Source: Neospora caninum Liverpool (lineage: Eukaryota; Apicomplexa; Conoidasida; Eucoccidiorida; Sarcocystidae). From it: a stretch of 64,000 nucleotides of DNA. Numbering within the stretch: position 1 is the stretch's first letter; each line of letters starts with the position of its first letter. Below the pieces are notes generated by a model, which searched no databases, was not told the origin of the DNA, and was given only the letters and a program-made list of their open reading frames with translations. Positions 45,003 through 54,755 of this stretch are shown in pieces. The position numbers and the translations under genes are program-made. The stretch is taken from positions 1,240,001 to 1,304,000 of the forward strand of contig NC_018398.1 in the NCBI RefSeq assembly GCF_000208865.1, in the 5' to 3' direction.

Positions 45003-46178
45003 TTACAACGAGCCCACGAGGAGCCCTAACAAAGCGGCTGCACCCGAGACTGTTGCTACCATTTGACAGGTTGACGATGCAGAGCTTCCTGACTTGACAG
45101 TCACAATCACACTGCAATTCGACGTAGTCGCATCTGCCTCTGAGTCGTCATTTTCCCTAGCTTTCGTTGCAGCATCAGGTCCCTGGGAATTTGTCGTGTT
45201 GGGGACACAGCCTACACGAAATTTTTGTTCTGACTCGGGAAACTCCGTCACCGGGATTGTCAGCGTAGCGGATGTCTTCGCATCCGCATTCGTCCACCAG
45301 CTCTCCACAAAGCTGGGAAGAATACCTACGTAGTCCTTCTCGTTGCACTTCTTCAAGTCTGCTTCCTCAGGGTCGCAGTAGCGAGTTTCGTATGTAGTCG
45401 GATGAAGAATACCCTCGGAACCACACTGAAGCGTGAGGGTGTTATTCTCTGTCGTCATCTCAACCTTCAGGGGCGCAGGGTTGCTGTTTTTGCCATAGGC
45501 ACAGGTAACGAGATTATTTTCCCCAACGGCAGAAGGTCTCGCTGTGACATTGACGTCGACTTTGCACTCTACCTTCACCGCCCGCCGGTCACCGGCTTGC
45601 TCGACACACCCGACGAAGAAGGCCTTGTCGGTTAGTGGAAGGTCTGACTCCTGCAGGTTCAGCGTCCATATCTGGCCTTGACTGTCACTGCTGGCGCCCG
45701 TTATTTTCCCCTGGATCTCATTGGCTGTTCCCAAAAGTGACTGTAGCGTGGTTTGCCTCCTGCTCCCGTCGTCGCTATGAGACTCGCACTTGGCCACTGT
45801 AGGATCATTAACCGTCGCGACACAAACATTTTTGGCATCTGTTGGTACGACGGAATTATTCGCACCAGTACACCTCAAGGTAGCGGTCAAATTTTCCTTC
45901 GACACCGTCAATCCTGTGGCCGTTGGGGAGCCAACGCGTCCTCGAGAACCACCTGTCAACTCGCATGTAGCCTCCTGGCCGGTGAATGCCGGTTCATCCA
46001 TGGTGGCAGAGCCTGATGGCACTTCCAGAGTTCGGCTCAGAGCACCCTCACCTGGTTGATCTGCAACAGCATGTCTGCTACAGAGCAAGAAAACGCCGCC
46101 CATGCACACCGCGATCAACTTGCGAGCCTTGGACCTGCACCCACCGCGTCGCTGCTGCATCCTCGCTGCCCTCGCCAT
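45003..46178 (-). CDS. SRS-family GPI-anchored surface antigen D, divergent distal domain
   Basis: A single-exon gene of 391 residues from the ATG at 46178 (MARAARMQQ); the longer open frame begins with TTG and is not used. Signal core CMGGVFLLCSRHAVA. The distal SAG domain has its six cysteines (CELTG, RCTG, VCVA, KCES, GCVE, ECKV) but shares little else with A-C; it includes QSLLGTANEIQG and the variant LNLQESDLPLTDKAFFVGC. The proximal domain and GPI signal are nearly identical to gene B, including the linker GPDAATKARENDDSEADA. The change from near-identity to divergence falls at nt 45543, at the interdomain junction. Confidence 0.93.
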   Translation of the reverse strand: MARAARMQQRRGGCRSKARKLIAVCMGGVFLLCSRHAVADQPGEGALSRTLEVPSGSATMDEPAFTGQEATCELTGGSRGRVGSPTATGLTVSKENLTATLRCTGANNSVVPTDAKNVCVATVNDPTVAKCESHSDDGSRRQTTLQSLLGTANEIQGKITGASSDSQGQIWTLNLQESDLPLTDKAFFVGCVEQAGDRRAVKVECKVDVNVTARPSAVGENNLVTCAYGKNSNPAPLKVEMTTENNTLTLQCGSEGILHPTTYETRYCDPEEADLKKCNEKDYVGILPSFVESWWTNADAKTSATLTIPVTEFPESEQKFRVGCVPNTTNSQGPDAATKARENDDSEADATTSNCSVIVTVKSGSSASSTCQMVATVSGAAALLGLLVGSL

Positions 46179-48404
46179 TGTGAAGCCTCTCAAGACAACT
46201 TGATGAGAATTGAAAAGGCCAGAAGTCAAGGGAGGCGACGTGAACCTGAGAATTTATGAATTCGAGGACAATTCTCCAACTTTTCAAGGGTCGGCAGTCT
46301 CCCGCCACAGTCGGATGCACGCTTCCGAACAGCGTTACATGTGGTGCAGTGGTAGGCTGAGGCGATGGCGCGGAGAACCCGCGCCGGGATGAATGACCCC
46401 CTTGGTACCCGCCACAATGGGCTACTAGAGCCGCGGTAGTGCAATGCTTGCAGCTAGTCGCTGATGTAAGATGTTTGACAGAAAGCAAGGAAGTTTCCAC
46501 GCATGGTTTTATTTGAGCTTTTTCGCTATCGATGTTGCTCGAAATGATTGCGAGGTGATGAGGAGAGGTTCGGTGAAGCCATTTCTCGCTCAGTTATTGC
46601 GGGCGGTTTGCGTTCCCCTGTTTCCCAATTGCTTTCCCGATTCCTGGCACCGCGGTGTTTAACGGCAGGCAACGACCCGGTGGTAGGAGGACTCCATCAG
46701 AAGACCACCACAAGTGTGTTTATTCTTCCGAAAAGATTATAAAGGGGGAAAAGGGAACCTTCTCCTGACACCTGCAGAAGGGCTAAAAAAGTGTTGGCTT
46801 TGTCGGCAGTTGCTCTTGCTCGAGCAACTGGCGTTTGAGGTCGAATACTGCCGAAGAATCTAGCACGATTTTCTTCAGACACAGGAAAGAACGCTCGACG
46901 ACAACCAGAAGTAGGGAGAGGGAGAAAGGGAGCGAGAGGAAAAAATGGAAGTGACGGGATAGAGCAAGAGAAACAATATGACCATATATGTCGGTTTACA
47001 TCAACGGGTTCCAAACGCCAGTGATATTGTGCAATAACGGTAGTGGAACCGCATGGCGATTGGATAAAGATTCAGTTGAAATCGCCATTATAGTCGGTGC
47101 GTGAAGAGGATTGTTGTACACGACGAGAAACGCTCGCGAAACTTAACGTCACGGGCGACGAGCGAGAAATTTGCATCACGCTAGAGAGCGACTGCGCGTC
47201 GTCTTCGAGAAAATGTTGGAGGTGGGAAAAAGCAGACAAACCCAGATGAATCTGGTATATGGTGATAGCAGCGGTTGAAGATAAACCTGTTCGAGTAGAA
47301 GCAAATCATGAAATATCAACGGCGTCGAGTAGGGGCAAATTATGAAATATAGACTCGAGCCACCTGCGCTACCCGGGCACCTTTGTGTGGCACGTGGAAT
47401 ATGCTGAAAGATATTGGCATATCAGGTTCCTCCCGCTCTCTAGTTTGGAACACGAACATGGCTCATGATTGAAAAGAAGATCTGACACTGCCACAGAAAA
47501 TCATACCGCGCATTTGCACCAGATAGGTTTTCTGAGGACGAAGTCAAAGCCCCAGCGGCCGTATCAGAAGACTGAGGAGTATCATCTGGTTCGTCAACCG
47601 TAGAGAGGAAATAAAAGAAACTGCCTAAACCCTCTGCCTTGAAAAGTGAAGGATTGTGGCGACAGGAGGCCTTTTAAATTCACGATGCATTAGCTCCTCC
47701 TAACGTGTTGCCGACAGAAGCAATTCGGCAAATCGCCACATCACAAAAAATTTACACAAAACGTTTCTGAGGCAGCCACTGCCGGGGAAGGCAGATGGTA
47801 GGTGCTCCTCAGAATCAGGGTTATGCTACTTTAAAGCCCACATGCGAGATCTTTTGTAAGAGTACATGCTAGGGCCTCGCCTTGTCGAGTCGTGAATACC
47901 AATGCATTTCTCGGCATGCCAACCGCAGCTCGAACGCTTTTACCACTTTCACATGCTTCACATTCACCCGAAGGAAGACAATACAGTCTTTTTCGTGATC
48001 TGTGGACCACAGGTTTCATCTCTACACGCCCATCAGCATCGATGGCCGTGTTTGTGTCAAGCACCCTGTCATACACTTTGGAATGGATATAGCTTTTTTT
48101 CCAAGCTCTGCGAAATAGCAAATAGGAAACGTTTGAACATTGCCAGAAAATTAGGATGGGCAAACAGTGGAAGATGGGTGCAGCTATCATCCCACGTTGG
48201 CACACAGAACTGTCCAAAAAACCAGCATCATCATACTCTGATTACATGGAACCCAGTACGAGGCCTGTCACTGAGGCAAAACCAGAAGCCGTCGTTATCA
48301 TTTTCGCCTTGACGATCCAGACGAAGCATGGGTCGCTGCCTTGGCAGTTACAAGCGCCTCGCAAATGGTTGGTGAAACAGTCTGTTCCTGACCTTGATCC
48401 CTAG
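46179..48404. other. Upstream region of SRS D, decayed third repeat unit
   Basis: No intact gene. Stretches resemble the region upstream of SRS B (40.3-42.1 kb) at low similarity, continuing into the SRS relic at about 48.4 kb. Open frames are short and mostly start at non-ATG codons. Confidence 0.5.
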
Positions 48405-48525
48405 AATCGAGTTGTTCCCCGCTTTGTTGGAATTCTCCGAAACAGATAGTGCGGGGACGCAGCCCCATCGGAATTGCTGTTCTGATTCCGGAAAGTCCGT
48501 CTCGGGTATTGTCAGCGTAGAGGAA
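48405..48525 (-). pseudogene. SRS proximal-domain relic
   Basis: About 40 codons on the minus strand match the end of the SRS proximal domain: STLTIPETDFPESEQQFRWG next to CVPALS, compared with TLTIPVTEFPESEQKFRVGC in genes A-D, followed by a diverged linker. Upstream and downstream parts of the domain, the signal peptide and the GPI signal are missing or unrecognisable. It sits about 6.1 kb beyond the 3' end of gene C, in register with the array period. Confidence 0.82.
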
Positions 48526-48747
48526 TTACACCCGTCGTCGCTTTTAGAGAGGCGAAATTGTTGGCGTGGTAGGGGGCGCCGGTGGCCCGCCGACCAGTGC
48601 CAACTCCACGAGTGGGATCGAACCAAAAAGAGGATTAGAAATTCAGGTTAAAATTCACTACTGAACAAAACAGATACGGTTGACAAGATTGCTTCATGGA
48701 GTTGTCCAGGGAAGAAATGGACAACGAAAAAGAAAAAAAGTCTGCCT

Positions 48748-48819
48748 ACGGGCACCGAGGATCGAACTCGGGATCTTCTGCGTGTTAGGCAGACGTCATA
48801 GCCACTAGACCATGCCCGC
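48748..48819 (-). tRNA. tRNA-Val (AAC)
   Basis: The minus strand folds into a complete 72-nt cloverleaf. Acceptor GCGGGCA pairs with TGCCCGT (one G-U). The anticodon stem-loop is TCTGC-CTAACAC-GCAGA with anticodon AAC (complement of 48784-48786). The T arm is CCGAG-TTCGATC-CTCGG. A T run on the minus strand (opposite the A run at 48731-48739) follows as terminator. Confidence 0.94.
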
Positions 48820-49612
48820 CTGATTCCATAATTATCTCCCCTAGTGCCCGCAAAACTCTTTTTTCTTGGCCTAGTGTATGTCTTCGGGTGACGCAGTAAA
48901 GTTGTTTCGCTTGCTCTGTGACGCGATGCGATGTCGTTGTGGTCACGCTCTATCAAAGAGGAAGCAACACCTTTCATGATGGATTTCTGATGACAAAACC
49001 TGGTCATTGTCACGTTGAGCGAGTTTTAGGTAAGAGAAACGGGAGCGTGGTGAAGGTGTGGGCTCCATGTCAGTGCTCCAAGGCCGCTACTGGTCGGAGC
49101 AATAAAGCTTCGGGTACACATTGCTTTTAAGATGATAGTTGTTTCAGTAGGGACGCTTTTCGCGCGGCTACATCGGTGTGCGTAGATCATATAAAATCTG
49201 GCGGCCTTTTCTTTTCCTCTGTCAAATGCATGTGACATGTTTTTTCTTGGATGGCTTAGAAACGCTCAAGAGTACATCACCAGTAACTGAATCCTTCGTT
49301 GAAGTAATACTTCATTACCGCTGAACTGACATCACGCAGTGGTGTGTCATTTGGATAGCTTTGGCTGTTGTGGTACACATTATTCGCAGACGATGGCAGA
49401 AGTACCCGCTGATGTGCCCGGCGTGTGTTGAGGAAACATATCGATTGAGCCTGACACGCTGAATGCACGGTGAGAAGTCAGCAGAGAGACGGTTGTCCCC
49501 ACGTTTTTAACTGAACTGTATTTTCTGTTTCTCTTTCAAACGAAATGCCGAGAAGTGTGTCTGAGTGTGGTTGGAGTGTGTCCTGGTCCGTGCCCCGTGA
49601 GTGTTCCAGTGA
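48820..49612. other. Intergenic, no supported gene
   Basis: About 790 bases between tRNA-Val and the Ser-rich remnant. Short open frames only. Confidence 0.5.
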
Positions 49613-50620
49613 CAAACACTCTCCTTTCCTTCGGGTAAATACACATTTTGTTCTTCTTATGACTCTATATCTAACGGAAACAAGTTGGACATCTCTCTGC
49701 GTAAAATGATGGAGACGGCACAGTCACTCGTGAAAGAAACCGACGTCAAAAGTATTGCGCTGCAAGGATCTACCGCAGCATCCCTTTGCAGCTCGACGGG
49801 AGAATACAGGAAAACCGGAAGTGGCAAAAACTTGTCAGAAGCAAGTAGCGGCAAGCCAGTTGCATGGTTAGTGCAACGCCGACTTTCGCCGGCACATCGG
49901 CGGAACCGCTGGGAATCCCTCAACCTTCCACACATAAAAACTGGACGCCTTCGACCACGCGGAAGGCAAACGATAAGATCTTGAACCCATCACCATCTCT
50001 GTCTAAAACACTGTCTTCTTCTCCCGATCCATTCGCAAGCGGAGTGATGTCATCGACTGAATCCTCAAGTCTACATCATATGCCGCTGTCCGTGTCTGAT
50101 AGCATCTCAAAGAGCAGCGATAAACAAAAGTGTTTAGCCTCGTCGTCACGATCGTCAGCAGCTTCGGGAGCAGGAGGAAGGGTTGCCAGTAAGAACTCTC
50201 TCACAAGAACAAACTCTTTTTCTGCTGTGATCAGTAAAAGGAGCTCTGCTGAAGACATACCCAGCTGCCGACTTGCCAGTACAGGAGCAATACCGCTCAT
50301 CTCGGCCTCCCCGTCCGAGCAGAGCTTGTGCATTTCATGTGAACTGAAGACGTCGATGACAAGAGAACAAATTTCTTCCCTGCAACAAGTTTCGAAAAAA
50401 ATGTGTGCAACATATTGCATCGTTAGATTCCTGTCAGTCTGCAAAACTGTTCACGATAAACGGCGGCAGCAGCTGTTCTCCAACACGAAATAAAAGCAAC
50501 TTTTGTGTCTCCGTAAGAGATAAAGACGCCTTCAAGAAGACAGACAAGTCGCGAGCCACCAGCAGTTCAACCAAAAATGGGTTTGCCCCGCCGCGGAAAA
50601 TGGCTGGCACTTTTTTGTAA
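49613..50620 (+). pseudogene. Ser-rich coding remnant spread over three frames
   Basis: Frame 1 is open from 49613 to about 49865, with MMETAQSLVKETDVKSIALQ starting at the ATG at 49706, then KTGSGKNLSEASSGKPVAW. Coding-like sequence then shifts to frame 2 (from 49864, e.g. SATPTFAGTSAEPLG and SRSSAASGAGGRVASKNSL) and, at a seven-A run near 50400, to frame 3 (e.g. KLFTINGGSSCSP, VRDKDAFKKTDKSRATSSS) ending with a stop at 50620. No good GT-AG pair explains the shifts. It is either a decayed gene or, less likely, two sequencing indels in a real one. A CAG at 49609 could be an acceptor from an upstream exon. No family recognised. Confidence 0.45.
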
Positions 50621-51442
50621 CCGTCTGAAGTAACCCACGATCTGGGAGCGAAACGATTGCTTGAAGCTTTTGGCGTCTGCATGAAGATGCTCTTGTGTTG
50701 TTCTGTGCGCCTTTGTTTTGAACAGTGAGTTATTGCTTGTCTATTTGTCTCATCCAGTTCTGTTTTTTCTGTTTTACGTTAGCTTGGGCCTTTTCCGGGC
50801 TCCATAACTTTTTACAGGTGACAACTCAATGAGACTTTTCTGCTAGTGGCGATAAATCATAACAGGTCTTCAGAATGCATCGTTAGCGAGCGAACACGGA
50901 AACGTGATTTTTAGATCCAAAATGCCAGATAAGGAAGACGAATACGATACTCAAAAATCCACGAAGAAGCAGGCGCTCCGAAGAGAACGAAAACTGCGAA
51001 GCAAACTGTCCTGCGGGGTGGCAGAATGAACGGTCATGACTTGATTAGCGTGCGCGAGATGCGGACACCCTGGTACTTTAACTGTTTATGGGAATGATAA
51101 TGGTGTTTCGCTACATAACGCTGCAGCATCTGGTGCAACACTGCCCCAAGGGCCAAAACGCAAAAAGAGCTTTTTTACAGCAACCACACAATGAATGAGA
51201 AACAGAAACCTACAGGTGAAGACGACTTTTGCTTGCAGATGAGCACACGCGTGATGGGCTCATCCCGTCTACCCTGCCTCAGGTATGATAACATACTGAC
51301 GGAGTCTTAAGTCACTATCCGCGTGTATGTGCATCCTCTTGTCGACTTCTTTTCACATGTAGCTACATCTACGTTCCTTCACATCCCTTCTTTAGTGCAC
51401 TAAACGCAAATAGGCTTACACATACGGGTATATGTATGAATC

Positions 51443-51468
51443 TATATATATATATATATATATATATA
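51443..51468. repeat. (TA)13 microsatellite
   Basis: Uninterrupted TA run in intergenic DNA. Confidence 0.9.
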
Positions 51469-52125
51469 CCAGGATGCATAAATGAGCAACAAGTCTCCAT
51501 TGTGTGTGTGGGATGCAGAAACGTACACTGGTATGTCGTCGACTGCTGGGTAGTACCGACGCATGCGGGCAATTTTGTACTCCTATCACTCAACCTAGGT
51601 GCCATTCCATCTAACTCTACCGACGTGGATATCTTTGCAGCCCTGAAGCACCATGGCTCAGCTCACAGCTATGACGAAGAGAACCGACGAACGGCACAAG
51701 CAGTCTTTTTCAGTACCGGTGTCGTAGCAAGCACATATATCATGAACACGGAACAGCCTACAATAACTTTCTGCCGAAGCCAAAAATTCTGCCCTCTTCA
51801 CAGAAGCAGTAGAAAACAGAACTTATTCCTGAAAATTTTGCTCAGGAAATGCGCCAATCGACCGTGACTGGCACGGTGCACAGTGCCCCTCATCCGTGGC
51901 TTCCTTGGTCCTGAACAAAGCTCGAAGGCACAGAGTAAAGTGTTAGATTAATTGACCAAAAGGCACATGTTCCAGAGGGCAAAAAGTCGTTTGCTTGGGC
52001 GACTGAAACGGTGTACATCAGACGCGTTAAAAGACCGTCGGGAAGTAAGGAACCCTCCAGTCAAGCGTATCCTTGCCGAGGTAACATCCCGTGCAAGTTT
52101 TAAATCGTAGACTAGAGGAAGGGCA

Positions 52126-52216
52126 TTACCCCACGAGCTTTTCGACTACGCCGTTTGCTTCTTTTTCCCAGAACAGCACGAACGGCACGTAGTCTTTCTT
52201 CCTCGGTGTGACTCGT
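52126..52216 (-). CDS. Candidate short C-terminal exon, unknown protein
   Basis: On the minus strand an acceptor-like cccaacag is followed by 29 codons containing TPRKKDYVPFVLFWEKEANG and ending VVEKLVG plus TAA. The peptide looks protein-like and would belong to a gene divergent from the TMEM208-like gene. I cannot connect upstream exons reliably, and the pairing with a gtatgt 48 nt upstream would make an unusually short intron. Confidence 0.2.
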
Positions 52217-53377
52217 CTGTTGGGCGTCAAGTGCAAAAAAAAAGCGGGGAAAAACTGCACATACCTCCGGCGTCCGGCCCCTTTTGTCTGCCTTCTCGTT
52301 GAGTTGTGGCCCTCGACTCCCTCTACTGAAAGATTCTCCGAACTTTTAGCGCGAGACAACGACAACCGGCTGCAGCGCGAGACACGCGGCCTACGGGGGA
52401 AGGGACTTCTCGGTCTCGTCGCCCGCGAACAGCACCACAGCCCGAGAGTAAGGGCACAATAAGCCATGAAACTAGCGGAGAAACAAAGACACAAGGTGTA
52501 TTGACGTTCCTTTCTAAAAATACGTGTTTCTGACGAAGAGGAAAGAACAACTGACTCAGTTTTCTTGGACAGGCGGTTGAGCGAATCGCTAACCAGATAC
52601 ACAACAGCAGCACACGTTTCTGAAGAGGTCTGCGTCGACGGCTGCAACCTCTCTCCTCGTCCACATCTTGATTTCTAAATCGACACACGCTGGTCGGGTT
52701 CTGCTTCCTTTTTCTGCTGTGAGGGGTGTTTCCCGTTCTCCCTTTGTTTTCGACTTCGGCCTCCTCGTCACTTCTGAGATTCGTCTGTAGGTAAAGACCT
52801 TTTTTTTTGCGAAGAATCGATTTGCTGATTGTCGAACGCTACTCCCGAAGAGTTCGGCAACCCGCTGTAGAGCAGGACACGACCGTGGAAACCTTCCTTT
52901 TTCCGGTGGAAATTTGTGTTTCGGCTCTTTAACAACAACATCGGTCACCAACAGTGAGCGCCGGCTTTAGAGTTTTTCACCATCAGAAGTTTCAGGCTGT
53001 GTTTTGTCTCCGTTTTCCGTGCAACATCGAGGACAGCTACTTCTGTCGCGTCTTGCTCTCGCCTCGGTCATATGTTTGCCCCCCTCGCTGCAGCTTACTT
53101 TCTGTTGTAAAACACTGACGAAAGACCCCCTGTGTGTTGTCATCTAGAAGAAGACATCATCACACATTTTGACAACTCCTTTATGTGTGGAGAGCTGGAA
53201 GTTGTACTGAGCGTCCACCGGTCGCCTGTTTTTCTCGGGATCCATCGCCGACGCTGCCTCAGCCGAGATTGCTTCCTCACTCAGAAGAGCCGTTCCACCC
53301 GAATCGTGTTGTTTTTTGTGTGCACATACGCTAGGGAACCGTCTTCAGGTGGGCAGATACTCGAGAGCGACGGGACA

Positions 53378-54134
53378 ATGGCGGGACAGGCCGACAAGAA
53401 GCGCCAGCAGAAAGCCGCAGCGTATTTTCAAACGCATGCTACTGGAGTCCTTGTCGCTACCGTAAGCAGCTTCCAGATATATATGATATATATATATATA
53501 TGATACATATATGGGATGTATATATGACATATAATATGTAGTACTGAAAAGATGGAAAATCACACACATTTCTATGAAGCAAGGTGTTTTTCGAAAGGGA
53601 AGAGAAGAGGTTCTTCTGTCGGGCATCGGTGGCTCCGTTTTTTTCGTACGGCTTCGTCCTCCAGTGGTCGTACGAAGGCAGATTTTTACCTTGAACAGAG
53701 ATGCACATATGCGTATATGCGTATACGCTTGTATGTATAAACGAATATGCATCTCGCGGCATATCACCAGATCGATTCGTCTGGAACACACACAAACCAA
53801 ATATATACGCGAATATATATATATATATATATAATCAACACCGTTAATTTAGGGACTCAATGCAATGTAAACACACGCAACACATCAGCGATTTTGGCGC
53901 TCAGGACCTCTTCCCGCCGTTTGTGAATGAAGGCGTGCATGCCATGTGTGTGGCCTGCGTGTCTGTAAGCTCTGCGTGAACGTCTTGTTAACGTTTAAAG
54001 CGCGATCGGGACACCCCCCTTATGTCGGTCGCTCCGAGGATGTGCTGTCTCTGTTTCTAGCGTCATTTGCGTTAGCATGCCTATGCATCATATATCCGCC
54101 AAATACAGAAGCGAACAATACGACTGTGGACATA

Positions 54135-54175
<41 letters not shown>

Positions 54176-54755
54176 CGAGAATGCATGCATATTATATACA
54201 TAAGCGTATATGTGTATATATGTGCATGTGGTAGACGGCCGCCCGATCTGCATGGAAAGATATGTTTGTTGTCACTGTCTGATTCCCACAGTCGTCCTTT
54301 TAACCTCTAGCTCCACTTTTTGTCGGCCTATGTTTCCTCAGGTTCTGTTTCTGGTCTTCCGTCTGCTGGTTTTCTCGGGGAACTTCTCTGCTCCGCTGTT
54401 GCCAGTCCCCGGCTTCTCAGAGGGTTCCCTTCTCGCCTTCACCTACGCGCTTTACTACGGGACGTACAGCTCGATCACGAGGAGTCTGCTGCTGGGCGTG
54501 TCCCACTCATACGCCACAGACTTTTTCCTTGTTGCATGCGCGGCAGAGATCGCAGGAGGCATCCACCCCAACGGCTGGTTTCTCTGGACGGTGGTCCCTG
54601 CGTACATCCTTTACAGAGTTGTTAAAAAGATCCTCGACTGGGTGTTCACACCTGAGGGTCCGGAGGAAGGCAGTCCGGAAGCGATAGCCATGAGGAAGCG
54701 AGAGGAGAAACTCCAGAGAAAGATCAAGAGCGGACGTGTGCAGCTTATCAGATGA
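53378..54755 (+). CDS. TMEM208: TMEM208/SND2-like ER membrane protein
   Basis: Exon 1 is 53378-53461 (28 codons, MAGQADKKRQQKAAAYFQTH onward), exon 2 is 54342-54755. The 880-nt intron has gtaagc and tttcctcag ends and phase 0, and the product has 165 residues, close to the family size. A basic N-terminus leads into a first membrane hairpin (VLVATVLFLVFRLLVF, then LLAFTYALYYGTYSSI). The C-terminal half has two further hydrophobic segments (FFLVACAAEIAGG, WFLWTVVPAYILYRVV), then DWVFTPEGPEEG and a basic coiled tail rich in Lys/Arg/Glu (MRKREEKLQRKIKSG). TMEM208 (yeast Snd2/Env10) is an ER component of the SRP-independent targeting route. Identification rests on topology, length and C-terminal pattern. 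Confidence 0.8.
53813..53833. repeat. (AT)n microsatellite
   Basis: Dinucleotide run inside the intron of the TMEM208-like gene. Confidence 0.88.
54137..54174. repeat. (AT)19 microsatellite
   Basis: The longest AT run of the window, also inside the TMEM208-like intron. Confidence 0.9.

Larger units (their letters stand above)
42127..45543. repeat. Near-identical SRS duplication block, copy 2
   Basis: This 3.42-kb segment matches 36245-39658 at an offset of 5,882-5,885 bp. It covers SRS gene C, its upstream region and the 3' half of SRS gene D. Identity ends abruptly after GGTCTCGCT within gene D. Confidence 0.9.
50621..53377. other. Intergenic stretch upstream of the TMEM208-like gene
   Basis: About 2.75 kb with an AT microsatellite (51443-51468). 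One weak minus-strand candidate exon is listed separately. The last few hundred bases should be the promoter and leader of the TMEM208-like gene. No other gene is supported. Confidence 0.45.

Noticed and set aside
46179..46229. Longer N-terminus of SRS D
   Set aside because: The extension begins with TTG; the ATG at 46178 aligns with the starts of the other SRS genes.
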